A stretch of DNA of 7,218 bases, taken from the NCBI GenBank assembly GCA_000437515.1, contig FR898488.1, forward strand, positions 4,343 through 11,560. Direction: 5' to 3'. Positions within the stretch are counted from its first letter, which is position 1. Each line of letters opens with the position of its first letter. This document shows positions 1-6,036 of the stretch, one piece after another. The DNA is from Acidiphilium sp. CAG:727. Lineage in GTDB: Bacteria > Bacillota > Clostridia > Christensenellales > Borkfalkiaceae. Under the pieces are notes generated by a model. It saw only the letters and a list, made by a program, of their open reading frames with translations, was not told the origin of the DNA and made no database searches. The translations under genes and the position numbers were made by a program.

Positions 1-190
1 AGTGGGCGGAAAAAACAAAAGCCGAAAACAGGGCGGGGTTAAAGTCGACCGCGCCTAAATTAGAGGACAGGTGTCCGCCGTTGGCGTCAACCGCTTCTAT
101 TATTCGTTTTCGTACGTCCGACGCAAGTTCTTCCAGTTCGGGAACGGATAAACCTTTTACGTCAGACGGAGTTTTTATGTTTTCGAGCAC
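1..190 (-). CDS. dxs: 1-deoxy-D-xylulose-5-phosphate synthase, N-terminal fragment
   Basis: This is the first 63 or so codons of a gene that continues past the left edge. Dxs is a cytoplasmic thiamine-diphosphate enzyme that condenses pyruvate with glyceraldehyde 3-phosphate to make DXP, the entry step of the MEP isoprenoid pathway and a precursor of thiamine and pyridoxal. The visible protein begins MLENIKTPSDVKGLSVPELE, close to the usual Dxs opening (L-x-x-I-x-x-P-x-D-[LV]-K-x-L-S), and then has GGHLSSNLGAVDF at residues 38-50, the family's GGHL-x-x-NLG-x-V-[ED] motif with its conserved His. The stretch after it (ALFSAFVFSAH) is divergent but aligns without a gap. The start is a GTG at 190-188, preceded by GGAG at 203-200 with a 9-nt spacer; no better ATG exists. 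It lies 18 nt after pepT and is probably the third gene of the same operon. Identity is inferred from the N-terminal motif only. Confidence 0.85.
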   Translation of the reverse strand, partial: MLENIKTPSDVKGLSVPELEELASDVRKRIIEAVDANGGHLSSNLGAVDFNPALFSAFVFSAH

Positions 191-208
191 AACCGAAATC
201 TCCGAGCC

Positions 209-1444
209 TTATTCGGCGTATATTCTAACTATATTTACTATAACTTCCGCCATTTTTTCAAGCGTGAAAGACGGAATGAATTCTTTTCTGCCGTGGAAGT
301 TAAATCCGCCGGTAGAAAGATTCGGACACGGCAAACCTTCGTAAGAAAGTCTTGCTCCGTCCGTTCCGCCCCTTATGGGAGTGACGAACGGCTCTACGCC
401 CGCCAAAACGAAAGCCTTTTTCGCGTTATCGATAAGATGATAGTTATCAGCGATTATGTCCGCCATGTTATAATAACTGTCTTTCAGTTCCGTTTCAAAC
501 GTACCATCGCCGTACTTGTCGTTCAAAAATTCGGAAATCTTTATAAAAAACCGCTTTTTATCCTCAAATTTAGATTTATCGTGGTCGCGGATGATATACT
601 TTGCGACGCACTTTTCGACTCCGCCGTTTACCTCGTCGGCCATATAAAATCCTTCGTAATTTTCGGTATGAACCGGTCTTTCCGCGATCGGTAACAGCGA
701 GTGAAATTCGCAGAATAAATCTATCGCGTTCTTCATTACGTTCTTCGCGCTTCCGGGATGAATACTTACGCCGTTCACTTTGACGGTAGCGGCGGCGGCA
801 TTGAAGTTTTCGTACTCTATTCCGCCGAGTTTATCGCCGTCAATCGTATAGCCGAAGTCCGCGCCGAAACGTTTCACGTCGAATTTATCCGTCCCCCTGC
901 CGATTTCTTCGTCGGGGGTAAACGCGATTAAAACGTCGCCGTGCATAATGCTCTTATCGTTTGCAAGTATTTCGGCGGCAGTCATAATTTCGGCTACGCC
1001 CGCCTTATCGTCCGCTCCAAGCAAAGTTTCGCCGTCGGGGATGATAAAATTCAAAGTTTCGCCGTCGGTTACGATAAGTTCTTTTCCGATATATTCCTGG
1101 AGATACGGATTGTCGCCGACGGTAATTTTTATGCCGTTTTTAAGCTTAATATCACCGCCGTCGTAATTTATCAACTGCGGATTCACGTTTTTGCCGCTTA
1201 CCGCGGGCGAAGTGTCGACGTGGGATATAAAACAAATGCGCTTAAGCCCCTTTTTCGTTGCGGGAATTACGGCGGTAACGTAACCGTTTTCGTCCATATC
1301 GGCTTTAAGTCCGAAACTTTTCAGTTCGTTTTTAAGTTCTTCGAGAAGAACTTTTTGCCCGTCTGTACTCGGAAACGACGAAGAATTTTCGTCGGAAGTC
1401 GTTTCGAATTTTACGTATTTCAAAAATCTTTCTTTAGCCGTCAT
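209..1444 (-). CDS. pepT: Tripeptidase T (peptidase T, M20B family)
   Basis: Cytoplasmic zinc aminopeptidase that removes the N-terminal residue from tripeptides. The 411-residue length is normal for PepT. The full M20 metal site is visible: SHVDTSP with His75 and Asp77, GADDKAG with bridging Asp145, the catalytic pair Glu179-Glu180 in FTPDEEIGRGTD, Asp202 in YTIDGD, and His384 in GFNFHGRKEF. The dimerisation-domain motif GVSIHPGSAKN is at 225-235, and the PepT signature PIRGGTDGARLS is at 356-367. The N-terminus (ERFLKYVKFETTSDE) is typical, supporting the ATG at 1444. The ribosome binding site is weak, and the gene starts only 7 nt after the stop of the upstream aminopeptidase, so translational coupling is likely. 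One oddity is that residues 123-142 are an internal tandem duplication (LIVTDGETLN then FIIPDGETLL) placed just before the DDKAG metal loop; the rest of the enzyme looks intact, so it is probably active. Confidence 0.96.
   Translation of the reverse strand: MTAKERFLKYVKFETTSDENSSSFPSTDGQKVLLEELKNELKSFGLKADMDENGYVTAVIPATKKGLKRICFISHVDTSPAVSGKNVNPQLINYDGGDIKLKNGIKITVGDNPYLQEYIGKELIVTDGETLNFIIPDGETLLGADDKAGVAEIMTAAEILANDKSIMHGDVLIAFTPDEEIGRGTDKFDVKRFGADFGYTIDGDKLGGIEYENFNAAAATVKVNGVSIHPGSAKNVMKNAIDLFCEFHSLLPIAERPVHTENYEGFYMADEVNGGVEKCVAKYIIRDHDKSKFEDKKRFFIKISEFLNDKYGDGTFETELKDSYYNMADIIADNYHLIDNAKKAFVLAGVEPFVTPIRGGTDGARLSYEGLPCPNLSTGGFNFHGRKEFIPSFTLEKMAEVIVNIVRIYAE
1022..1081 (-). repeat. 30-nt in-frame tandem duplication within pepT
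   Basis: Bases 1022-1051 and 1052-1081 are two adjacent 30-nt units that match at 24 of 30 positions, the first 17 of them identical without a break. The repeat preserves the reading frame and produces two DGETL segments (residues 127-131 and 137-141) where PepT proteins I recall have one, immediately ahead of the metal-binding GADDKAG loop. The six differences suggest the duplication is not brand new. Confidence 0.85.
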
Positions 1445-1451
1445 GATTCGT

Positions 1452-2861
1452 TTAGCCTATAAAAGCGACGAACGCTTCGTAAGTACTGTAAAGATCCGCT
1501 TTAGATACGACTTCGTAAGGAGCGTGCATCGAAATAACGGGAACGCCTATATCGATCGTATCGATATTAAGTTTGGATATATATTTGGCTACGGTACCGC
1601 CCCCGCCCGCGTCGACTTTGCCGAGTTCGGCCATCTGCCAGTTGACGCCTGCTTTTTCGAACGCTCTGCGAACTTCGCCTACGAGTTCCGCTCTCGCGTC
1701 GTTGGATCCGCTCTTACCGCCCGCTCCCGTAAACTTGCAAAGAGCCGTTCCGCACGCTACAAGACTCGAATTTCTCTTTTCGAATACGTTTGCGAAGTTG
1801 GGGTCGTAACCCGCCGTAACGTCCGCCGAAAGGCATTTACTGTTAAGTCTTACGAGCGAAGCGGGTTTATTTTGCGAAGCCGCAAGAAAATCGAGAAGAT
1901 CGGAGAAAATCTCGCATTGCATGCCGGTAGGACCTTCGCTGCCGATTTCTTCTTTATCCGCAAGTATAACGACGACGGTATGTAAAGTGTCTTTGCTTTC
2001 GCCGAGAGCCGTTATTGCGGGATAAGAACAAACTTTATCGTCGTGTCCGTACGCGCCGATCAGCGAACGGTCAAAGCCTACATCGCGGGCTTTGAACGCA
2101 GGTACCGCGCACAACTCCGCGCTGATAAAATCGGTTTCTTTCATACCGTAACGCTCGTTGAGTTTTTGCAAAACCGTAAGTTTTACCTTTTCTTTTACGT
2201 CTTCGTCCTTAAACGGTAAACCTCCGACCAGAACGTTGAGGGTTTCGCCGTCGATTCCGCTCGCAAGCGGTTTTGTTACCTGTTCTCTCGCAAGATGAGG
2301 AAGTAAATCGTTAATATAGAATACGGGGTCGCTATCGTCTTCGCCGACAACTACGTTGACCGTTTCTCCGTTTTCGAGAACGACCGTACCGTGAAGAGCA
2401 AGCGGGATAGCCGTCCATTGATACTTTTTAATGCCGCCGTAATAATGCGTTTTCAAAAACGCCATTCCGCCCTCTTCGTAAAGAGGAACCTGTTTAATGT
2501 CAAGTCGGGGCGAATCGATATGCGAAGCAAGTATTTTAACTCCGTTTTCAGCCATATCTTCGCTGCCCACTTTGAACATCATGAAATATTTATTGCGGTT
2601 TGAATAGTATTTTTTATCGCCCGCTTTAAGCGTTTCGCCGAAAACGTAAGGAGTATACCCTTTCGATTCGGCATACGCTATTGCCTGACTTACCGCTTCG
2701 CGTTCCGTCTTCGCTTTATCGAGAAACGCCGCGTAACCTTTCGCGTATTCGTACGCTTTCTCTATTTTTTCTTCGGAAGAAATTTCAAAAAAGTTTTCTT
2801 TCTTGTAAACGAGAGATTCTTCGAGTTTTGCTCCCGGACTCTTTTCTTTATTGCCTGACAT
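1452..2861 (-). CDS. apeA: M18-family zinc aminopeptidase
   Basis: Metallo-aminopeptidase of the M18 (aminopeptidase I) family, which removes N-terminal residues from peptides in the cytoplasm; family members form dodecameric, tetrahedral shells. The 469-residue length fits the bacterial branch annotated as probable M18 aminopeptidase 1. Family motifs are all present: ASHIDSPRLD with His114 and Asp116, the long beta domain from about 125 to 265, GHDDKVCSYPA with bridging Asp275, ILADKEEIGSEG with the Glu304-Glu305 pair, SADVTAGYDPN with Asp347, and ISMHAPYE with His446. There is no signal peptide or membrane segment. The ATG at 2861 is supported by a full GGAGG at 2873-2869 with a 7-nt spacer. 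It is the first gene of a minus-strand operon with pepT and dxs. The symbol follows the clostridial naming and is less certain than the family assignment. Confidence 0.94.
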   Translation of the reverse strand: MSGNKEKSPGAKLEESLVYKKENFFEISSEEKIEKAYEYAKGYAAFLDKAKTEREAVSQAIAYAESKGYTPYVFGETLKAGDKKYYSNRNKYFMMFKVGSEDMAENGVKILASHIDSPRLDIKQVPLYEEGGMAFLKTHYYGGIKKYQWTAIPLALHGTVVLENGETVNVVVGEDDSDPVFYINDLLPHLAREQVTKPLASGIDGETLNVLVGGLPFKDEDVKEKVKLTVLQKLNERYGMKETDFISAELCAVPAFKARDVGFDRSLIGAYGHDDKVCSYPAITALGESKDTLHTVVVILADKEEIGSEGPTGMQCEIFSDLLDFLAASQNKPASLVRLNSKCLSADVTAGYDPNFANVFEKRNSSLVACGTALCKFTGAGGKSGSNDARAELVGEVRRAFEKAGVNWQMAELGKVDAGGGGTVAKYISKLNIDTIDIGVPVISMHAPYEVVSKADLYSTYEAFVAFIG

Positions 2862-2891
2862 ATTTCGTCCTCCGTAACGTAATTTTTTCTC

Positions 2892-2920
2892 ATTATAACA
2901 TTATTTTTGAATAATATCAA
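2892..2920 (-). promoter_or_regulatory. Sigma-A-type promoter of the aminopeptidase-pepT-dxs operon
   Basis: On the minus strand a -35 TTGATA (2920-2915) and a perfect -10 TATAAT (2897-2892) are separated by exactly 17 nt. Transcription would begin near 2885, giving a leader of about 23 nt that contains the GGAGG site. The spacer holds an AT-rich inverted repeat (ATTATT at 2900-2905 and AATAAT at 2910-2915) that could bind a regulator but may be chance in such AT-rich DNA. Confidence 0.85.
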
Positions 2921-3001
2921 CAAATTATATCGGACGAAACGGACATTTTCTCTTTCTATAAATTTTATTTCACCAAAATACGCCGTTTTTATGCTTTTTA
3001 C

Positions 3002-3030
3002 TTTACAACGATAAGACAAACGGGTATAAT
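3002..3030 (+). promoter_or_regulatory. Sigma-A-type promoter of the alpha/beta hydrolase gene
   Basis: TTTACA at 3002-3007 and a perfect TATAAT at 3025-3030 are 17 nt apart. Transcription would start near 3037, leaving a leader of about 64 nt. The -35 boxes of this promoter and the divergent operon promoter lie about 80 bp apart, leaving room for a shared regulator, but no clear operator is seen between them. Confidence 0.8.
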
Positions 3031-3041
3031 TTGGAAGTCAA

Positions 3042-3054
3042 CCGATAATATCGG
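3042..3054 (+). promoter_or_regulatory. Perfect palindrome in the leader of the hydrolase gene
   Basis: CCGAT-AAT-ATCGG is a perfect 5-bp inverted repeat about 5 to 17 bases after the predicted transcription start. It could be a repressor operator or a small RNA hairpin; nothing identifies a binding protein. Confidence 0.35.
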
Positions 3055-3100
3055 CTAAAAAACGCGTACGCTGCAAAATTAAAAAAGGACTATACGAAAA

Positions 3101-3730
3101 ATGATAAAAGAATACCGTTTCAGAAATCTCGATTATATCATCTCTTACCCCGAAAATTACAAAGAAGGCGATCGTTACCCCATTGTTTTTCATACGCCGG
3201 GCGCAGGAGCGCGCGGAAGAGATTTAAGCCTTATAGAGAAAAATATCGGGCTTATCGACAGACAAAACGAAGGTAACGAATATCTGAATAAATGCCTTAT
3301 CGTCATTCCTCAATGCTACGCGCAGAATTGGTTCGATATATACGACGAACTTCGCGATTTGTGCGATTATATCTACAATTCGCCGTTTACCGATAAAAGC
3401 AGATTTTACGGTTCGGGCATAAGTATGGGCGGCTATGCGATTTATCAATTGTTTATGACTTTCGCAGACAGATTCGCGGCAGGTATAGTTTGTTGCGGCG
3501 GAGGTATGTACTGGAACGCCGAACGTATAAAAAATATTCCTTTATGGATATTCCACGGGATACAGGACGACGTTATTTTCGTCGAAGAGGCAATACGAAT
3601 GACCGATAAACTACGCGGCTTCGGCGGAAAAGTCAGACTTACCCTTTACGACGAATGTTGCCACGACAGTTGGACGAAAGCCTATAACACCCCCGAATTG
3701 TACGAATGGCTGCTTTCGCAAAAAAAGTAA
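3101..3730 (+). CDS. Alpha/beta-hydrolase fold esterase/peptidase
   Basis: A 209-residue serine hydrolase of the alpha/beta-hydrolase fold. The probable catalytic triad is Ser108 in the nucleophile elbow GISMGG, Asp156 or Asp157 after HGIQDD, and His188 in CCHDSWTKAY. The HTPGAG segment at 31-36 probably supplies the oxyanion hole. The ending HDSWTKAYNTPELYEWLL is characteristic of the 'predicted peptidase'/CE1-like esterase group (COG4099 type), related to feruloyl esterases and polyhydroxybutyrate depolymerases. Many relatives are secreted and larger; this one has no signal peptide or accessory domain, so it is probably cytoplasmic. The true substrate, an ester or a short peptide, cannot be told. 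The ATG at 3101 follows AAGGA at 3085-3089 with a rather long 11-nt spacer. It is a single-gene unit with its own promoter, and converges on the phosphate transporter. Confidence 0.88.
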   Translation: MIKEYRFRNLDYIISYPENYKEGDRYPIVFHTPGAGARGRDLSLIEKNIGLIDRQNEGNEYLNKCLIVIPQCYAQNWFDIYDELRDLCDYIYNSPFTDKSRFYGSGISMGGYAIYQLFMTFADRFAAGIVCCGGGMYWNAERIKNIPLWIFHGIQDDVIFVEEAIRMTDKLRGFGGKVRLTLYDECCHDSWTKAYNTPELYEWLLSQKK

Positions 3731-3761
3731 TCGATAAACCGCAAATTTTAAGAGTTTTCAA

Positions 3762-3802
3762 AAAACCCGCCGACAGCAAAGAATTTTCTGTCGGCGGGTT
3801 TT
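3762..3802. terminator. Bidirectional intrinsic terminator between hydrolase and Na/Pi transporter
   Basis: CCCGCCGACAG (3766-3776) pairs perfectly with CTGTCGGCGGG (3788-3798) across an 11-nt loop. The stem is flanked by A4 on the left and T4 on the right, which extend it and supply a U-run in either direction. It lies 31 nt after the hydrolase stop and 15 nt after the stop of the convergent transporter gene, so it should serve both. Confidence 0.93.
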
Positions 3803-3817
3803 AACTGTAATCTTAGG

Positions 3818-5500
3818 TTATATTGCTTCTCTTTGAGAACCCGTAGGATTGGTTATACTGTATCCTACGTTGACGAGATGATCCGCAACGCGTTCGAGTC
3901 CCGATATAAGCGACGAATAATACGGGCTGCACTCTACGCTGCACTGCCCGTCGGCAAGGCGCGCGAAATGCTCCGCGGTGAGTTTTCTTTTGAGTCCGTC
4001 GACGTCGTTTTCGAGTTCGGAAAGCCTTGTCAGAAGCGTTTTATCCTGCGTTTCGAAAGCCTCTCTCGAAACCGAAAACATTTCGGTTACCTTATCGTAC
4101 ATTTTCCGGACTTTTTCCTGCGCCTGCGCGGAGAAAGAAAGTTTTTTCCTGCTCATATCTTCTACGATGCCGAAAAAGTTTTCCGCATGGTCGCCTATCC
4201 TTTCAAGGTCGTTTAAGACGTGGAAATACGAACCGACTACAGTTTCGTCGCTTTGTTCTACGTCAACCGATAACTTAATAAGAAAATCTGTCAACGCAGT
4301 GTTCGTAAAATCGATTATATCCTCGTTTTTATGTATTTCTTCTCCGTCGTCGATACTTTTTGTTTCTTCGGCGTAAAAAGACAACCCGATATTCTTTTCC
4401 ACCAGACTCATCATATACTCGATTTCTTTTTTTACCTGCATCAAAGCAACGGGAGCCATCGAAAGCAGACGTTCGTCGACGTATCTGAGCGTAAATTCTT
4501 CTTTTTTCTCCGTTTTATCTTTAATGACGAAACGGGAGAATTTTACTAATTGTTTTACGAACGGAAGAAGCAGACACGTAGTAGTCACGTTGAATATTAC
4601 GTGAAACGCGGATATACGCATCTGCAGAGCCATCGCGCCGTTACCCGGAAACATTGCCGTCAAAAGATCTACGACCGGTTGGCGGAATATCCAGATTATT
4701 ATCGTGAATAATACCGTTCCTATTACGTTAAACGTGAAATGAATAAGCGCTACCCTTTTTGAATTTGCATTTGCTCCGACCGAAGCGAGTAAAGCCGTTA
4801 CGCACGTGCCGATATTTGCTCCGAGTACGATAAAAAGCGCAAGATCCAACGGTAAAACGTTGTTTCCGACCATGGTTATCACTACGCCCGTCGCGGCAGA
4901 CGAACTTTGTATCAACGCCGTAAATATCATACCGACCAATATGAGAAGCAACGGAAAATCTATAACACTGAATATTCGTTTGAATAAATCCTTAACGAGC
5001 GGATTTCCGAAAGCCTGTTCGCTGCTCATAACGTTAAGTCCGACGAAAATCAGACCTAAACCGCAACAAAGACTGCCCGCTATTTTAACTTTTTCTTTTT
5101 TGGTAAAACCCATCAATACGCCGATAAACGCAAGCAGATACATCAACATATTGAAATAGTCGTTTTTAAGCGCGACGAGAACGCCCGTTATCGTAGTGCC
5201 TATATTTGCGCCCATAATTATAGGCGTCGCTTGCATAAGCGTCATAACTCCGGCGTTTACCAGTCCGATTACCATTACCGACGTTGCCGACGAACTCTGA
5301 ATAATAGCGGTAACCCCCGCGCCTATTCCGACACCGGAAAAACGGTTGTTACTTATCTTTTCAAGTAACTTTTTCATTCCGTTTCCCGCGCACTTTTCAA
5401 GGGCGTCACCCATAAAATTCATACCGACTATGAATACGCCGACGCCGGCAAGCAGCCATATAAGACTTTGTATTAACTGTAATATTTCCTGCGCTGTCAT
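3818..5500 (-). CDS. Na+/phosphate cotransporter with PhoU-like C-terminal domain
   Basis: Membrane protein of the Na/Pi-cotransporter (NptA/YjbB-like, PF02690) family, moving inorganic phosphate with sodium. With the start chosen here it has 560 residues. The N-terminal half holds many hydrophobic segments (from about 10 to 320) arranged as the family's inverted repeat: QSSSATSV at 68-75 is echoed by QSSSAATG at 198-205, and GANIGTT at 97-103 by GANIGTC at 227-233. The soluble half, about 335 to 550, is PhoU-like, with the paired helical motifs LERIGDHAEN (432-441) and LERVADHLVN (535-544) that bind metal in PhoU. The start is the ATG at 5500, preceded by AGGAG (5514-5510) at 9 nt; an in-frame ATG 13 codons upstream lacks such a site and would put the ribosome binding site inside the gene. 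A Pho-box-like array upstream suggests induction by phosphate starvation. Some relatives in other bacteria export phosphate, so direction is not proven. Confidence 0.94.
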   Translation of the reverse strand: MTAQEILQLIQSLIWLLAGVGVFIVGMNFMGDALEKCAGNGMKKLLEKISNNRFSGVGIGAGVTAIIQSSSATSVMVIGLVNAGVMTLMQATPIIMGANIGTTITGVLVALKNDYFNMLMYLLAFIGVLMGFTKKEKVKIAGSLCCGLGLIFVGLNVMSSEQAFGNPLVKDLFKRIFSVIDFPLLLILVGMIFTALIQSSSAATGVVITMVGNNVLPLDLALFIVLGANIGTCVTALLASVGANANSKRVALIHFTFNVIGTVLFTIIIWIFRQPVVDLLTAMFPGNGAMALQMRISAFHVIFNVTTTCLLLPFVKQLVKFSRFVIKDKTEKKEEFTLRYVDERLLSMAPVALMQVKKEIEYMMSLVEKNIGLSFYAEETKSIDDGEEIHKNEDIIDFTNTALTDFLIKLSVDVEQSDETVVGSYFHVLNDLERIGDHAENFFGIVEDMSRKKLSFSAQAQEKVRKMYDKVTEMFSVSREAFETQDKTLLTRLSELENDVDGLKRKLTAEHFARLADGQCSVECSPYYSSLISGLERVADHLVNVGYSITNPTGSQREAI

Positions 5501-5548
5501 ATTATTTATCTCCTGTAAATTAACGAAAATCCGATTCAAATTATTTTC

Positions 5549-5577
5549 ACTATAACAAAAAACAGCGATTATTACAA
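5549..5577 (-). promoter_or_regulatory. Promoter of the Na/Pi cotransporter gene
   Basis: On the minus strand TTGTAA (5577-5572) and TATAGT (5554-5549) are separated by 17 nt. Transcription would start near 5542, about 40 nt before the ATG at 5500, with the AGGAG site within the leader. Both boxes depart from consensus, as is usual for activator-dependent promoters. Confidence 0.7.
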
Positions 5578-5601
5578 CCGCATAAGTGCAATAACCGCCT
5601 G

Positions 5602-5640
5602 TTTACCGAAAATTTACAATGACTTTACATTAACTTTACA
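5602..5640 (-). promoter_or_regulatory. Pho-box-like array (PhoP/PhoB binding site)
   Basis: Four hexamers TTTACC, TTTACA, TTTACA and TTTACA begin at 5602, 5613, 5624 and 5635, an exact 11-bp period (6-bp box plus 5-bp gap). They read on the plus strand, which is TGTAAA on the gene's own strand. Bacillus-type PhoP recognises TT(A/T/C)ACA hexamers with about 5 bp between them, and PhoB also uses 11-bp repeats. The next position in phase, 5591 (ATAACC), is a weak fifth match. The array lies about 60 to 98 bp upstream of the predicted transcription start of a phosphate transporter gene, which fits its function. Confidence 0.8.
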
Positions 5641-5668
5641 AAAGAAATGATATGGGAAAATCATTAAC

Positions 5669-5701
5669 AAAAAAAAGCGAGGGATTCGCTCCGCTCGCTT
5701 T
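5669..5701 (-). terminator. Minus-strand intrinsic terminator upstream of the Na/Pi promoter
   Basis: On the minus strand AAAGCGAG (5701-5694) pairs with CTCGCTTT (5681-5674), extended by GGA/TCC across one bulged base, with a 5-nt loop, and runs into eight T residues (5676-5669). It would stop transcripts coming from the direction of the tRNA before they reach the transporter promoter. It implies minus-strand transcription through 5702-5900, either an undefined RNA or tRNA read-through. Confidence 0.7.
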
Positions 5702-5724
5702 AAGTTTCCGCTTGCTTTAATTAG

Positions 5725-5890
5725 TAAAATCTTATAAATGCGATTTTAATTCTCGCTCATTTAAGCGACCGTACACTCGCTATCAGGGGGCTTACAAACA
5801 ACCGTTTCGCCGGTTGTTTGGCCGGCTCGTTTTTCCGTAAAGTATGAGCGCTTCGTTGCCGTGCCGCCTGCCAACCCGTTCAAAGCCCTT
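5725..5890 (-). other. GC-rich, hairpin-dense intergenic segment, possible structured RNA or dispersed repeat
   Basis: No credible protein is encoded here. Bases 5771-5890 are about 56% G+C (67 of 120), well above the AT-rich DNA on either side. Complementary pairs that could nest are CGCTCAT (5754-5760) with ATGAGCG (5844-5850), enclosing AGCGA/TCGCT (5764-5768 with 5777-5781) and the perfect 10-bp stem CAAACAACCG/CGGTTGTTTG (5795-5804 with 5811-5820). GGGCTT (5788-5793) can also pair outside this with AAGCCC (5883-5888). TAAAATC (5725-5731) pairs with GATTTTA (5742-5748). The strand is uncertain: the terminator at 5669-5701 favours minus, but no separate promoter is visible. It does not show the conserved motifs I know for tmRNA, SRP RNA or RNase P. 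Confidence 0.35.
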
Positions 5891-5900
5891 TGACAATACG

Positions 5901-5944
5901 AAAAAAAGCAAGAAATACGAACCGCGACGGTTCGTATTTCTTGC
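5901..5944 (-). terminator. Intrinsic terminator of tRNA-Ser
   Basis: A perfect 17-bp stem, GCAAGAAATACGAACCG at 5908-5924 against its complement at 5928-5944, closes a 3-nt loop and is followed on the minus strand by seven T residues (5907-5901). It begins 3 nt after the encoded CCA of the tRNA. The stem is unusually long and perfect. Confidence 0.93.
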
Positions 5945-5947
5945 CTT

Positions 5948-6036
5948 TGGCGGAAAGAGAGGGATTCGAACCCTCGATACGTTGCCGTATACCTGATTTC
6001 GAGTCAGGGCCGTTATGACCACTTCGATATCTTTCC
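5948..6036 (-). tRNA. tRNA-Ser (anticodon CGA), CCA encoded
   Basis: Class II tRNA read on the minus strand. The acceptor GGAAAGA (6036-6030) pairs with TCTTTCC, followed by discriminator G (5951), the serine identity base, and encoded CCA (5950-5948). The anticodon stem CCTGA/TCAGG closes the loop CTCGAAA, with anticodon CGA at 6001-5999 reading UCG codons. The long variable arm TACG-GCAA-CGTA is typical of Ser, and the T-arm is GAGGG-TTCGAAT-CCCTC. The D-arm contains the usual GTGG. It is 86 nt without CCA. It is transcribed alone from its own promoter. Confidence 0.96.

Noticed and set aside
1..50. A frameshift in the visible end of dxs
   Set aside because: Dropping one T gives an alternative reading with an Arg and Pro at plausible places, but the unshifted frame aligns at least as well with divergent Dxs proteins and has no stop.
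941..1462. A 173-codon plus-strand frame opposite pepT
   Set aside because: It is antisense to a well-supported gene; its sequence is the complement of conserved pepT codons and shows no domain or ribosome binding site.
1443..1985. A 180-codon plus-strand frame opposite the M18 aminopeptidase
   Set aside because: Antisense to a conserved gene, with no promoter or start signal; a by-product of codon bias.
2762..3019. An 85-codon minus-strand frame across the divergent promoter region
   Set aside because: It overlaps the start of the aminopeptidase gene in another frame, covers its promoter, has no good ribosome binding site and resembles no protein.
5890..5895. Plus-strand TTGACA that could be a -35 box
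   Set aside because: No -10 element lies 16-18 nt downstream; the position falls inside the tRNA terminator stem.
5792..6022. A 76-codon minus-strand frame after tRNA-Ser
   Set aside because: It begins inside the tRNA and runs through its terminator stem, so it cannot be a normal coding gene.
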